64,000 bases of DNA from Candidatus Phytoplasma australiense (lineage in GTDB: Bacteria; Bacillota_I; Bacilli_A; Acholeplasmatales; Acholeplasmataceae): positions 124,001 to 188,000 of the forward strand of contig AM422018.1 in NCBI GenBank assembly GCA_000069925.1. The letters run 5' to 3'. Position 1 is the stretch's first letter. The number at the start of each line of letters is the position of its first letter. A model generated the notes under the pieces. That model worked only from the letters and a program-made list of their open reading frames with translations, searched no databases and was not told the DNA's origin. Made by a program: the position numbers and the translations under genes. Positions 1-9,472 of the stretch are shown here, one piece after another.

Positions 1-265
1 TTTTTGAATAAAATTAACATGATAATCAAAATATCACAAAAATTTTAATAAAGAAATTACAATTTTAAACTTATTTTAAACCTATTGTTTTATTAAATTT
101 TTTGAATAAAATTAACATGATAATTGAAATATAATAAAGCTTTTAATAAAGAAATTACAATTTTAAACTTATTTTAAACTTATTATTTTATTAAATTTTA
201 GTAAAATGAATATGATAATCAAAATATCACAAAACTTTTAATAAAGGAATTACAATTTTAAACTT
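1..265 (+). repeat. triplicated leader repeat upstream of ABC exporter
   Basis: Three imperfect direct copies of a roughly 95-98 bp unit run up to the ATG at 266. The shared core 'GATAAT...' starts at 21, 119 and 214, and each copy ends in 'AATTACAATTTTAAACTTAT'. Only the third copy reads AAAGGA followed by an ATG, so only it gives a ribosome binding site and start; the first two read AAAGAA and ATT. This looks like tandem duplication of a promoter/leader segment. Confidence 0.75.
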
Positions 266-1993
266 ATGAAAATTATTTGGAAATATTTAATAAAATATAA
301 AAGACTGCTTTTATTAAATTTAATCGCCGCTTTGTTGGTTTGTTTTAGTGAATTAGGAATCCCTTATATTATTGGAAAATTTATCATTGATAGACATAAA
401 TCTTCAATACCACAATACCAACTTTTTTGTATCTTAATTGCTTTTGCCTTTTCGGGTTTTATTGGTCACTTAATTCTTAATTATTGTTCTTCTCGCGTTT
501 CTTCTCTTTTGTTTCGTGATCTTGGTAATGATATTTTTGCCAAAATTCAAACATTTTCGCCTACTGAAATGCAACAATTTGGTATTTCTTCTATTTTGAC
601 CCGTACTACTTCGGACGTTTCTCAAATTATGAATTTTATTGCTGTTTTTTATCGGACAGCTGTTGTTTCTCCGATTTTTCTTCTTATTAGTGTGGTTGCT
701 ATTTTTTATGCCGCCCCTTTCTTTCTTTATGTCATTCTTTTAATTTTCCCCCTTTTAATCTTAATCTTAATTATCATCATTCAAAAAACTTATCGTCTGT
801 CTCAAAAACAACAACAAAAACTAGATGAATTAAATATCATTACAAGAGAAAATTTAATTGGAATTAAGTCCATAAGAGCTTTTAGACAAAGTGAATATGA
901 AGTTAACCGCTTTAGTCAAGTGAATAAAAAATATAGCTTTTATTCAATCAAACTTTTTAAATTCATGGCCTCAATTGACCCTCTTTTCTATTTTTGTCTT
1001 AATTTATCTATTTTAATTAATTTTGGTGTTGGTGCCTATATTTTGCTTGGAGCAAATAATTGCGATTTTACTATTGGTAAATTATTATCTTGTGTTGACT
1101 ATCAATTTCATGTTTTGTTTTCTATTTTGAATTTTTTACTTCTTTTTATGATGTTTCCAAAAACTTTGGTTTCTGTTAAAAGAATTGAGGTTATCCTAAA
1201 CACAACCCCAATTATTCAAAATGCACACAAACCTTTGTTATTCCCACAAAGTTTTCAAAAACTTTCTTTCGAAAACGTTACTTTTATGTATCCTAAAGCC
1301 TCAAAGCCAGTATTAGAAAACATAAATTTCACTATTAAACAAGGAGAGATTATTGCTTTTGTTGGTGCAACAGGAGCGGGGAAAAGTACTTTAATTGGTT
1401 TAATTCCTCGTTTTTATGATGTTTTTAAAGGTGCTATTAAGATTAATGATGTTGACATCAAAGAATACGACCTTAATTTTTTAAGAAGCAAAATTAGTTT
1501 TATTTCGCAAAAAAATATTTTGTTTAAAGGGACAATTAAAAGTAATTTAGCTTTTGGAAAAAACAACCCCCAAACAGAACAAATGTTGGAAGCTTTGCAA
1601 TTAGCTCAAGCTCAAAATATTATTCAAAACAAAGAAAACGCATTTGAACAACCCATCGTTGAGTTGGGCGCGAATCTTTCTGGTGGACAAAAACAAAGGC
1701 TTTCAATGGCACGTGCTTTTATCAAAAAACCAGATATTTATATTTTTGACGATTCTTTTTCAGCTTTAGATTATGCAACTGAATATGAAATTAGAAAAGC
1801 TTTTGTGGAAATCAAAGCACAATCATTAGTTTTGATTGTTGCCCAAAGATTAACTTCAGTTCTAACAGCTGATAAAATTGTTGTTTTGGATGGCGGCAAA
1901 ATGGTTGCATTAGGCACGCATAAAGAGCTTATGAACACTTGCCCTCTTTATCAAGAAATCGCCAAATCCCAAAATTTAGAGGTAACTTCATGA
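266..1993 (+). CDS. mdlB: ABC exporter half-transporter with degenerate ATP site
   Basis: This is a 575-residue half-transporter with an N-terminal six-helix exporter membrane domain and a C-terminal ATPase domain. Walker A GATGAGKST is at about 367-375, the signature is LSGGQKQR, and Walker B ends FDD with Asp495 and Asp496. The usual catalytic Glu is therefore Asp, as in the non-canonical subunit of heterodimeric exporters of the LmrCD/TM287-288 type. Its stop overlaps the start of the next gene (ATGA), so the two are translationally coupled and probably pair. An AAAGGA ribosome site lies 18 bases before ATG 266. The substrate cannot be read from sequence; drugs, lipids or peptides are possible. 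The gene symbol follows usual phytoplasma naming and is not certain. Confidence 0.88.
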   Translation: MKIIWKYLIKYKRLLLLNLIAALLVCFSELGIPYIIGKFIIDRHKSSIPQYQLFCILIAFAFSGFIGHLILNYCSSRVSSLLFRDLGNDIFAKIQTFSPTEMQQFGISSILTRTTSDVSQIMNFIAVFYRTAVVSPIFLLISVVAIFYAAPFFLYVILLIFPLLILILIIIIQKTYRLSQKQQQKLDELNIITRENLIGIKSIRAFRQSEYEVNRFSQVNKKYSFYSIKLFKFMASIDPLFYFCLNLSILINFGVGAYILLGANNCDFTIGKLLSCVDYQFHVLFSILNFLLLFMMFPKTLVSVKRIEVILNTTPIIQNAHKPLLFPQSFQKLSFENVTFMYPKASKPVLENINFTIKQGEIIAFVGATGAGKSTLIGLIPRFYDVFKGAIKINDVDIKEYDLNFLRSKISFISQKNILFKGTIKSNLAFGKNNPQTEQMLEALQLAQAQNIIQNKENAFEQPIVELGANLSGGQKQRLSMARAFIKKPDIYIFDDSFSALDYATEYEIRKAFVEIKAQSLVLIVAQRLTSVLTADKIVVLDGGKMVALGTHKELMNTCPLYQEIAKSQNLEVTS

Positions 1994-3762
1994 AAAGAGT
2001 TTTGAAATATTTAAAAGTTTTTAAAGTTCAAATTATAATTAGTATTTTTTTAATTTTAATGGTATCTACTCTCAGCTGTTTGATCCCTTTTTTAGAAGGG
2101 AAATACATCACTAACAAGATTAAAGAAGCGAGTGCATCAACCCCACCAGATACAAAAGATGCAATTAAAACTCAAATCTTTCATTTTTTATATTTAGATT
2201 TATTTTTTTGTTTCTTTGTTGTTTTATGCCGTTTAATTTTTAATAAACTCTTAATTCAATCAATTCATAAATCAATGAGAAATTTACGCCAAGACGTTCA
2301 AAAAAAGATTCATTATTTGCCAATAAGTTATTTTAGCCAAAATACTTTAGGAAATATTATTAGTCGCCTAACTCATGATATCGAAGTTATTTCCAACTGT
2401 TTACAACAATCTTTTGCTATCATGATTGATGCTTTTTTAAAAATATTTATGGTTGTCATTTTTATGTTTCATTTGCATTGGTTCTTGGCCCTCATAGTAT
2501 TTACAATGATACCTTTGTCTTTTTATAGCACTTATCGCGTTTTTAAAAGTTCGCAAAAAATTTTCATTCAAAGATTTGAAAGTTCAGGTGTTTACAACGG
2601 TTTTTTACAAGAAAAATATACAGGATATAAAGAAATTCTTCTTTACAATCAACAAAAAAACACAATCAAAGAATTTAAAACCCATAATACTAATTTGCAA
2701 AAGTTAGTTTTTAAATCTCATTTTTTATCTGGTCTTTCTTCACCCATTGTTAGCTTTTTTGTTTATTTAACTTTGGTTGTGGCAAGTATAGCAGGATTTT
2801 ATTTGATTGATAGTAAACAACATTTTTTAAATTTGACTCTCCCTATTCTTCAAGTTGGTCTTTTTCACACTTTTATTCAATATATTTGGCGCTTAGGAAA
2901 CCCTATTGTAGAACTTGGACACATGTCAGTACTTTTACAATCAGCCAATGCTGCTTCTAAAAGAGTTTTTTCTTTCTTAAATGAAACCGAAGAAGCTCCT
3001 GAAGCCAAAAAACCAATAGTTTTGACAGACCCCAAAGGACAAGTTGTTTTTGAAAACGTTTTTTTTAGTTATAATAACAGAGATATGCTTTTAAAAAACA
3101 TTAATTTTACCGCCGAAAAAGATCAAACTATTGCTATTGTTGGTTCTACTGGTTCCGGAAAAACTACTTTAATTAATCTTTTAATGAGATTCTACGATAT
3201 TAACGAAGGATCTATTAAAGTTGATGGCGTTGATATTCGTGAATTAAAAAAAGATAATTTGAGAAAAATTTTTGGCATGGTTTTACAAGAAACTTGGTTT
3301 TTTAAAGATACTATTTGGAATAATATTAAATATGGTGATAAGAATGCTTCGGATGAACAAATTTCCAAAATTTGTAAGCAAGCCCAAATTGATTATTTTA
3401 TTAAAAGTAAACCTTTAGAATATCAAATGATAATCAACGAAGAAGCTGATAATTTATCTCAAGGAGAAAAACAACTTATCACTATTGCTCGGACTTTTTT
3501 GAGTAATCCCAAGATTTTAATTTTAGATGAAGCAACTTCAAACGTTGATACTAGAGTTGAGATATTATTGCAAAAAGCCATTAAAGAATTGGTGAAAAAC
3601 AAAACAGCCTTCATCATTGCCCATCGTTTATCTACTATCGTGAATGCTGACAAGATTTTAGTTTTAAATCGAGGTGAGATTGTGGAACAAGGCACACACC
3701 AACAACTTTTAGCTAATAAAAATTTTTACTATCGCCTTTATCAAAGTCAATTTCAAAAATAA
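1990..3762 (+). CDS. mdlB: ABC exporter half-transporter, catalytic partner
   Basis: This 590-residue half-transporter forms the second subunit of the exporter. The open frame extends back to 1939, but ATG 1990 is preferred: it has GAGG eight bases before it and overlaps the TGA of the upstream gene as ATGA. The membrane domain is followed by Walker A GSTGSGKTT and a canonical Walker B LILDEATSNVD with the catalytic Glu. The signature is altered to LSQGEKQ. In exporters with two unequal ATP sites, the altered signature of one subunit faces the Asp-type Walker B of the other, which is exactly the combination here. I therefore infer an asymmetric heterodimer. A strong terminator follows at 3831. 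Confidence 0.88.
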   Translation: MKRVLKYLKVFKVQIIISIFLILMVSTLSCLIPFLEGKYITNKIKEASASTPPDTKDAIKTQIFHFLYLDLFFCFFVVLCRLIFNKLLIQSIHKSMRNLRQDVQKKIHYLPISYFSQNTLGNIISRLTHDIEVISNCLQQSFAIMIDAFLKIFMVVIFMFHLHWFLALIVFTMIPLSFYSTYRVFKSSQKIFIQRFESSGVYNGFLQEKYTGYKEILLYNQQKNTIKEFKTHNTNLQKLVFKSHFLSGLSSPIVSFFVYLTLVVASIAGFYLIDSKQHFLNLTLPILQVGLFHTFIQYIWRLGNPIVELGHMSVLLQSANAASKRVFSFLNETEEAPEAKKPIVLTDPKGQVVFENVFFSYNNRDMLLKNINFTAEKDQTIAIVGSTGSGKTTLINLLMRFYDINEGSIKVDGVDIRELKKDNLRKIFGMVLQETWFFKDTIWNNIKYGDKNASDEQISKICKQAQIDYFIKSKPLEYQMIINEEADNLSQGEKQLITIARTFLSNPKILILDEATSNVDTRVEILLQKAIKELVKNKTAFIIAHRLSTIVNADKILVLNRGEIVEQGTHQQLLANKNFYYRLYQSQFQK

Positions 3763-3830
3763 TTTTCATTATTTTATTATTTTTTTCCCAACAAGAAAAC
3801 TGAATGACGCATTTAAATTTCAATATTAAT

Positions 3831-3860
3831 AACTAGCTTTCAAGCTAGTTTTTTTATTTT
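3831..3860 (+). terminator. rho-independent terminator of the exporter operon
   Basis: A 9-bp perfect stem (AACTAGCTT / AAGCTAGTT) with a two-base loop is followed by a run of T. It lies 69 bases after the stop of the second exporter gene. Confidence 0.85.
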
Positions 3861-4489
3861 TTAAAGTAGGCATTTTTGTTGGTTGTAAAAAAAATAAAAA
3901 CTTTTCAATTTTCAAAAATGCTTCAATAACTTCTGGGTCTTTAATTTGGGGTTGTTTTTGTCAATATTTATAATTTTTTTTTTTTTTTGATGCAAAAAAA
4001 GAGGCGTTATGAGTCTTTAATTCGGTTTTTTTAAATTAAAAAAAGATATGTTTTATTATATAAATTATAGTTGTTTTTCATTTCTTATTTTGTATACTAT
4101 TTTTTTGAAGTTAAGTTATTTTTTAGTTTCTTTTTTTTTTTTTTTGCGAGGTTATTTGAGGTTTTTTAAATTATGCTATTTTTTTTGAAAGAGACCTTTT
4201 GATTTCAAAAATATTTTAAAAAATAAAAAATGTCCTAATTTTTTCAGCATTCAAGACTCAACAATTGCTTTTAAATCAAAAACCATTTCATGAGACATGT
4301 TTAATTTTTTAACCCTCTGTTTTTTTAATTTTATTTGTTGTTTTGACGCTTTTTAGGCCGTTTTGTTTCTTTTTCTTTGTTTCGCAACAATTCTTCAATA
4401 ATCAGCATCTATCATGTTTAATTGTTTGGTGGTGTTAATTGTTCTTTCTTCGTGTTTGTTTGCATTTATTACAGTTATTTATTAATTTT

Positions 4490-4678
4490 TCATTGTTTGC
4501 ATTGTTTTATTACTATATTTCCTTTTGATTTTATTTTTTTTTGATTAAAAAGATTTAAATGGTACCATTTTATCTCGCCAGACTGAGTTATTTTTTTGGT
4601 TTTCTCATTTGAAAAATATAAATAGACTGATCCATTTTTACATTTGTCATAAATGAATTTTATTTTTTTCACCATCAC
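4490..4678 (-). pseudogene. possible DUF2963-like fragment
   Basis: An open stretch of 62 codons with a 'KNGSVYLYFSNEKTKKI' segment vaguely resembles the DGSxxxxxEYxxxTGKKIK repeat of the phytoplasma DUF2963-like protein at 58702. No good ribosome binding site is visible and both sides are decayed sequence. It may be a remnant or chance. Confidence 0.2.
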
Positions 4679-4817
4679 TATTTTGCCTTATGATAATTTT
4701 TTTCCATTTGTGATTTAATAAAACAAATCTCATTTTTGTTTTTTTAAAAAGTGCATTTTGTTTTTTAACCGTGATTTTTCAAAGCATCTGTCCCCTTTTT
4801 TCTTAGGTTTTTCCGCT

Positions 4818-4915
4818 AAAAACAAAAAAACTAAACTACGTTTACAAGTAGTTTGAAAAAATGTTATTTTGTTATTTAACAACCCTATTTTTCAGGACCA
4901 CACTCATTAAAGCAA
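4818..4915 (+). repeat. dispersed repeat family A, copy 1
   Basis: The segment around ACTACGTTTACAAGTAGTTTG, followed by a 'TTATTTAACAACCC...TTTCAGGACCA' tail, recurs imperfectly at about 36750-36875, 40265-40360 and 40420-40500. No coding content is seen. The copies lie in the decayed regions only. Confidence 0.6.
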
Positions 4916-5444
4916 ATATTTATAAGTTTTTGAATAATTCAATTAAAGAAATTATTTCCGGCATCCACAAACATTAAAACAAAAATCCTTAATTAAATGC
5001 ATCCATTTTTACAACAAAATTATTTTTATTATAAATCAAAAAACCTTTTGTAATTTTGTTAGCTATTTTTTTAAAAACAAGAAATACCTTTTTTAATTAA
5101 ATATTTTAATACAGAAAAACATTAAAAAAACTTTCAAACTTGTTGTCATTGAAAAATTTTTTTCTTTTAAGATCTTTATCAAAAAAACAGTGATTTTAAT
5201 TTTTTTACTGTTATAATCTTGATAAGTTAATTAAACCTTTTTTAGCAATTGATTTTATTATTGTTCCATTATTTTTTAAACTTGGAAAAATATTTGACTT
5301 ATTTACTAAAAAAAAATATTTGCAAGTTTTATGATTGATGATATTTTTTTAATTTCTATGAGAAACATTAAAATCACTTTTTTATTTTTTTCTTGTTCTT
5401 AATTCTTTTGAAAAAAGCACTTCCTATTATTTTTTTAATTTATA

Positions 5445-5500
5445 AATGTTTTTCTTGACAAAAAAAACAAGTATAATGTAGAACGTATAAAAAAATTTTT
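5445..5500 (+). promoter_or_regulatory. conserved promoter with inverted repeat, copy 1
   Basis: TATAAT lies at 5472-5477, immediately downstream of an interrupted TGTTTTT...AAAAAACA inverted repeat. The same arrangement stands before each of the three paralogous genes of this locus (also 6618-6647 and 8285-8375). The inverted repeat covers the -35 zone, which suits a bound regulator, but no regulator is identified. Confidence 0.6.
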
Positions 5501-5592
5501 TTCATTCTTTTTTATGCAAAGGAAAGATAGGAAAATCATAAAGAACATATAACAAACTCTTTCACAATAAAATAAAAAAAGGAGTAATTAAA

Positions 5593-6186
5593 ATGTTATT
5601 TTCAAAAAAATCTCGTGCACATGTTATTTTTAATATTATTATTTTTGCTGTCCTTTCGATTTCATTAATAAGTGTAATCACTTTAGATTGGCGTGCACGT
5701 AATGTTCAAAACACAAAGTCAAGTGAAGTTAGTAATTCCAGTAATATTTTTGATATCGTTAACGAAGGAACAATCACCGAAGGAAAATTAATTCCTAAAG
5801 GCGTTTATAAATTTACTGGTGAAGTTGATGAAAAAGAATTTACAGTTACACTAAATAGTACATTCGCAGAAGATGTAACATTAGCTGTTAATACAACTGT
5901 AGAAGCGCAACAACATGGACTTGATGATGCAAACGCACAAACATTAAGAAATTTATTAAACAATGCCGTAAAGTTTCAACATTTTATGGTAGATACAGAA
6001 AATAAAGAAACTGCATGGAACGAAAACACACAAGTAAAAGGAGAGTTCCGCGTAAAAACAAAAGTTTGGTTAGATGATCAAGTTTTAGGAGAACCCCAAA
6101 ACCAAGCTGCCTTTAATTTGTTAAAACAAGCAGTAAATAACTCTGGTTTTATGCTTCAATTTAACACAACTTACGAAGCTCGTTAA
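5593..6186 (+). CDS. membrane-anchored paralogue 1 (unknown family, short form)
   Basis: This 197-residue protein has a basic N-terminus (MLFSKKSR) and one hydrophobic segment at about 11-30, either a signal anchor or an uncleaved signal peptide. The rest would face outside. It is the first of three tandem paralogues (also 6765 and 8510), sharing blocks such as KFQHF and KTKVWLD. It stops soon after the 'NNSGF' block, so it lacks the 'LNNDIW...HVWDI' block and C-terminal tail of the 306-residue paralogue. The RBS is AAAGGAG, eight bases before ATG. It has its own promoter and its own terminator. I do not recognise the family; a surface or host-interface role is inference only. Confidence 0.8.
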   Translation: MLFSKKSRAHVIFNIIIFAVLSISLISVITLDWRARNVQNTKSSEVSNSSNIFDIVNEGTITEGKLIPKGVYKFTGEVDEKEFTVTLNSTFAEDVTLAVNTTVEAQQHGLDDANAQTLRNLLNNAVKFQHFMVDTENKETAWNENTQVKGEFRVKTKVWLDDQVLGEPQNQAAFNLLKQAVNNSGFMLQFNTTYEAR

Positions 6187-6617
6187 TTAAAATAAAATCA
6201 CTAAATCCGCCAAACGGTGGTTTGCCAAGAAATAAGGAATCAAAACTTATCCCAACAACGGAAAAATAATTATCCTTTAAAGACTATCGTTTATGATAGT
6301 CTTTTTTGTTATACATCAAAAAAACTATTTAATAATACTTTCAACAATTCTTTTTTTTGAAAAGCGCTTGAAACACATAAAAAAGCATTATTAAATCTTT
6401 ATTTGATTTTTAAAAAAAATGTCTCAAAAAATTATTTCCCTAAGCTTTCAAAAACTTTTAAATAATCACCATTTAAAAAAATTTATCTTTGTTACTAATG
6501 AGCTTTTTTTAATTTCTGCAAGATACATTTAACGCTCTTTTTTCTTCTTTTTCTTTGCTTTTTTATATCAAAAAAAAAAAAAACAGCATTATCTTACCTT
6601 TTTTATAATTTTTTCAG
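6187..6617. other. intergenic spacer between paralogues 1 and 2
   Basis: Apart from the terminator at 6280, this holds AT-rich sequence that partly resembles the spacers before paralogues 1 and 3. No gene is seen. Confidence 0.6.
6280..6307 (+). terminator. terminator of paralogue 1
   Basis: Hairpin AAGACTATC / GATAGTCTT followed by T residues. Nearly the same hairpin ends the other two paralogues at 8033-8063 and 9473-9502. Confidence 0.85.
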
Positions 6618-6660
6618 TGTTTTTTTTAACAAAAAAAGCAGTATAATATAAAGCGTATTA
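6618..6660 (+). promoter_or_regulatory. conserved promoter with inverted repeat, copy 2
   Basis: TGTTTTTTTTAACAAAAAAAGCA is immediately followed by GTATAATATA, with TATAAT at 6642-6647. It is the same module as before paralogues 1 and 3. Confidence 0.6.
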
Positions 6661-6764
6661 AAAAAAATTTTTTCATTCTTTTTCACGCAGATAAAAACTA
6701 ATGTAATTGAAAAAGAAAAAATAAAACAAATCCTTTCATAATAAAAATAAAAGGAGTAATTAAA

Positions 6765-8023
6765 ATGTTATTTTCCAAAAATTCTCGTAAACATTTTATT
6801 TTTAATCTTATTTTTTTTGCTATCCTTTCAGGTTTATTAATAAGCATGACTATTTTTGCTTGGCGTAAAATTAGCGTTGAGACAACAAAGCAAAGTGAAA
6901 TGGCCCCTACCAGTCCTAATTTGAAAGTTATTAACACAAATATGTCTGATGATAGCGAAAAATTTACACTAAAAAAGTTCATTAGAGTAACCCGCAAAAT
7001 TAGATGTTAAGGCAGCTGTAAAGGCTCTAAATCATGGACTTGATGCCGCACAAGCACAAACATTAAATAATTTATTAAACCAAGCTGCTGCTGTCAAAAT
7101 TCAACATTTTATTGTAGACACAAAAAATAATGAAACTGAATTGAATGAAAACACACAAGTAAAAGGAGAATTCCGCGTAAAAACAAAAGTTTGGTTAGAT
7201 GATCAAGTTTTAGGAGAATCCCAAAACCAAGCTGCCTTTAATTTGTTAGAAGAAGCCGCCGCAAATAATGAGTTTCGGCTTAAGTGTCAAAAACACATTT
7301 AGGCTCAATAATGATATTTGGCGCGATCCTGCAATTCATGTTTGGGACATACAAATAAATTTACCAAATTACAATAATTCATCTGAAACACAACCTTCAC
7401 CTACACTTCAAGATTGGAAAAATAATGCAATTCTTAAACAAGGGAAATATTTCATCTCAGACTTAAAACAATTGGTCAAAAGTTTAGATACAAGCAAACC
7501 ACTTTACGATGAAATAGGAACTGAGTATAAATTCGGAAGAATTAAAGACGATAACATGGGTGGTTATTTTTACTATATTCGTGAAAAAAGAGAAGGTTAT
7601 CCCTTATCCATAATGTCATTCTCTATTAATGATAATTCTAATAATAGAGAAAATAAAGAAATCAACTGTCCAAAATATTTTTCAACTAAAAAACCACCTA
7701 CGCTTGAAGAATGGAAAAATAATGCAATTCTTAAACCTAATGAATATACCTTTTTAGAAATCGCAAACATCTTCTTAAACCTAAATACAAACAAACTAAA
7801 TCCAACCCCAATAACCCTTTACGATGAAAATGGAGACGAGTTTAAATTAGAAAAAAGTATAAATATGTACTTTATTAGAAGAGTAAAAGGAACGAGTGCA
7901 CAATATGAAGTATCATTCCCTTACAATTCACAACACAATCAAAAAGTAGAAGTTTCGAAATATTTTTCAACTACAAACCCACCTTCATCTGGTATAAATA
8001 ATAATTGGAGACAACAAAAATAA
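6765..8023 (+). pseudogene. membrane-anchored paralogue 2, broken by two frameshifts, with a duplicated C-terminal domain
   Basis: The gene opens like its neighbours (MLFSKNSR plus a hydrophobic helix) with a good AAAGGAG ribosome site, but the frame ends at 7010. The family sequence continues in another frame from about 6990 (KLDVKAAV...KTKVWLDDQ) and changes frame again near 7268-7275, where one extra T in GAGTTTC restores 'LNNDIWRDPAIHVWDI'. The last frame runs to 8023. Its C-terminal part has two tandem copies of about 90 residues, each opening PTLx(D/E)WKNNAILK and ending KYFST. Promoter and terminator look intact. Decay, phase variation and sequence error are all possible. Confidence 0.7.
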
Positions 8024-8032
8024 TTTAACCTT

Positions 8033-8063
8033 TAAAGACTATCGTTTATGATAGTCTTTTTTT
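8033..8063 (+). terminator. terminator of paralogue 2
   Basis: AAGACTATC / GATAGTCTT hairpin followed by seven T residues, the same as at 6280. Confidence 0.85.
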
Positions 8064-8279
8064 GTTTTATGCCATAAAAAACCATTTAATAATAAAAAAT
8101 ATTCAAAAGCCTTTATTTTTTGTAATAAACCACCAAAAAGAGGTTTTATTAGTCATTATTTTCATAGATGCAAATTAAACTAAAAAAACATCTTACCATA
8201 AAAAACTTTTATCTTTTTTTGTTTCTTTTTAAAAAAAACACTTATCGTTTTTCTTTAATTGATGTATTTTTTTTAATTT

Positions 8280-8382
8280 GTAAGTGTTTTTTTGTGACAA
8301 AAAAACAGTATAATATAAGAAAATGATGAATTTTTTTTAATTTATAAGTGTTTTTTGTCAAAAAAACAGTATAATATAATAA
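8280..8382 (+). promoter_or_regulatory. tandemly duplicated promoter before paralogue 3
   Basis: The promoter module occurs twice about 61 bases apart, with TATAAT at 8309-8314 and 8370-8375. In the first, TGTTTTTTTGT and ACAAAAAAACA form a perfect 11-bp inverted repeat around one G. The second copy is slightly shorter. Confidence 0.65.
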
Positions 8383-8509
8383 AAAGATGTATTGCAATTA
8401 TCTTTTATTATTTTTTCATTTTTTTTCATACAGATGAAAGATTAAAAAGACTTAAAAATAACAAATAGAACAATTTCTTTCATAATAAAATAAAAAAGGA
8501 GCAATTCCA

Positions 8510-9430
8510 TTGTTATTTTCAAAAAAATATCGTATACATTTTATTTTCAACCTTATTATTTGTGCTATTCTTTCGGGCTCATTAATAAGCGTTATTGCCC
8601 TAGATTGGCGTGAACCTAATAAGCAAGTTGAAAAAAACAGTCAAATCGCTTCTACCAGTGGTAATTTTGATTTCTTTAATGTAGATGATGAAAAAAAATT
8701 GATTCCTCAAGGTATTAATAAATCATCTGATGAAGTTCATGAAAAAGAATTTTTAATTAAATCCAAAGACGCATTAAATGAAAATCAACAAGCAACATTG
8801 GATATTAAGGCAACTGTAGAGGCGAAAGATCATGGATTTAATGACCCAGAAAAAATACAAACATTAAATGATTTATTAAAAAATGCCGTAAAGTTTCAAC
8901 ATTTTATTGTAGAAGCAACAAATAATAATGAAACTGAATTGAATGCAAACACACGAGCAAAAGGAGAATTTATTGTAAAAACAAAAGTTTGGTTAGATAA
9001 TAAAGTTTTAGGAGAATCCACAAACCAAGCTGCCTTTAATTTGTTAAAACAAGCAGCAACAAACTCTGATTTCAGTTTAAGTTTTTCACATAGTTTGAAA
9101 CTCAATAATGATATTTGGCACGACCAAATAGAACATGTTTGGGACATAAAATTAAATTTAGTAAATTACAATAATTCTTTAGAACAAGAAACAGTAACTT
9201 CACAAAATCCAACATTAAGTCCTGATGATGCAACAGTAACTGATGGACGCCAAGGTTCAAAAGAATCTCAACTAGAAAATACCGTAAATACAAGTAATAA
9301 TCGCGGAGGTTTGATCTTTAATCTTGGTTGGGGTTTGAACCGCTTTAGAGATGGAGCAGTTGCGGCGGGAAGGGGATTGATAAATGCTGGAAAACAATTA
9401 TTGAGCGGCCAGGACGACAAAAAAAAATAA
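8510..9430 (+). CDS. membrane-anchored paralogue 3 (full-length form, TTG start)
   Basis: This 306-residue protein starts at TTG 8510. That start is supported by AAAAGGAG nine bases before it and by exact alignment with the ATG of paralogues 1 and 2 (LFSKK). One hydrophobic helix spans about 11-30, followed by a presumably exposed domain with the shared blocks KFQHFIV, KTKVWLD and LNNDIW...HVWDIKLNL. The C-terminal tail is unlike the siblings: Ser/Thr-rich, then a Gly-rich amphipathic stretch (LGWGLNRF...AAGRGLINAG) and a charged end. It is the only intact long member, so it is the best reference for the family. The function is unknown. Confidence 0.8.
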   Translation: MLFSKKYRIHFIFNLIICAILSGSLISVIALDWREPNKQVEKNSQIASTSGNFDFFNVDDEKKLIPQGINKSSDEVHEKEFLIKSKDALNENQQATLDIKATVEAKDHGFNDPEKIQTLNDLLKNAVKFQHFIVEATNNNETELNANTRAKGEFIVKTKVWLDNKVLGESTNQAAFNLLKQAATNSDFSLSFSHSLKLNNDIWHDQIEHVWDIKLNLVNYNNSLEQETVTSQNPTLSPDDATVTDGRQGSKESQLENTVNTSNNRGGLIFNLGWGLNRFRDGAVAAGRGLINAGKQLLSGQDDKKK

Positions 9431-9472
9431 CCCACCAAACCAATCTTAATAACAAAATAATTTTAACTTTTA

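Larger units (their letters stand above)
3861..5440. other. decayed AT-rich region without intact genes
   Basis: About 1.6 kb with no convincing gene. It holds an IS-end-like motif near 4231-4249 (TGTCCTAATTTTTTCAGCA, the reverse of the TGGGCTGCTG ends seen elsewhere), a dispersed repeat copy at 4818-4915, and a segment at about 5205-5270 with TATAAT that recurs at 16405-16470. This looks like debris from inserted elements. Confidence 0.6.

Noticed and set aside
5593-9430. SVM/SAP-type secreted effector annotation for the three paralogues
   Set aside because: The N-terminus (MLFSKK...) does not match the SVM signal as I remember it, and the helix ends without a clear cleavage site.
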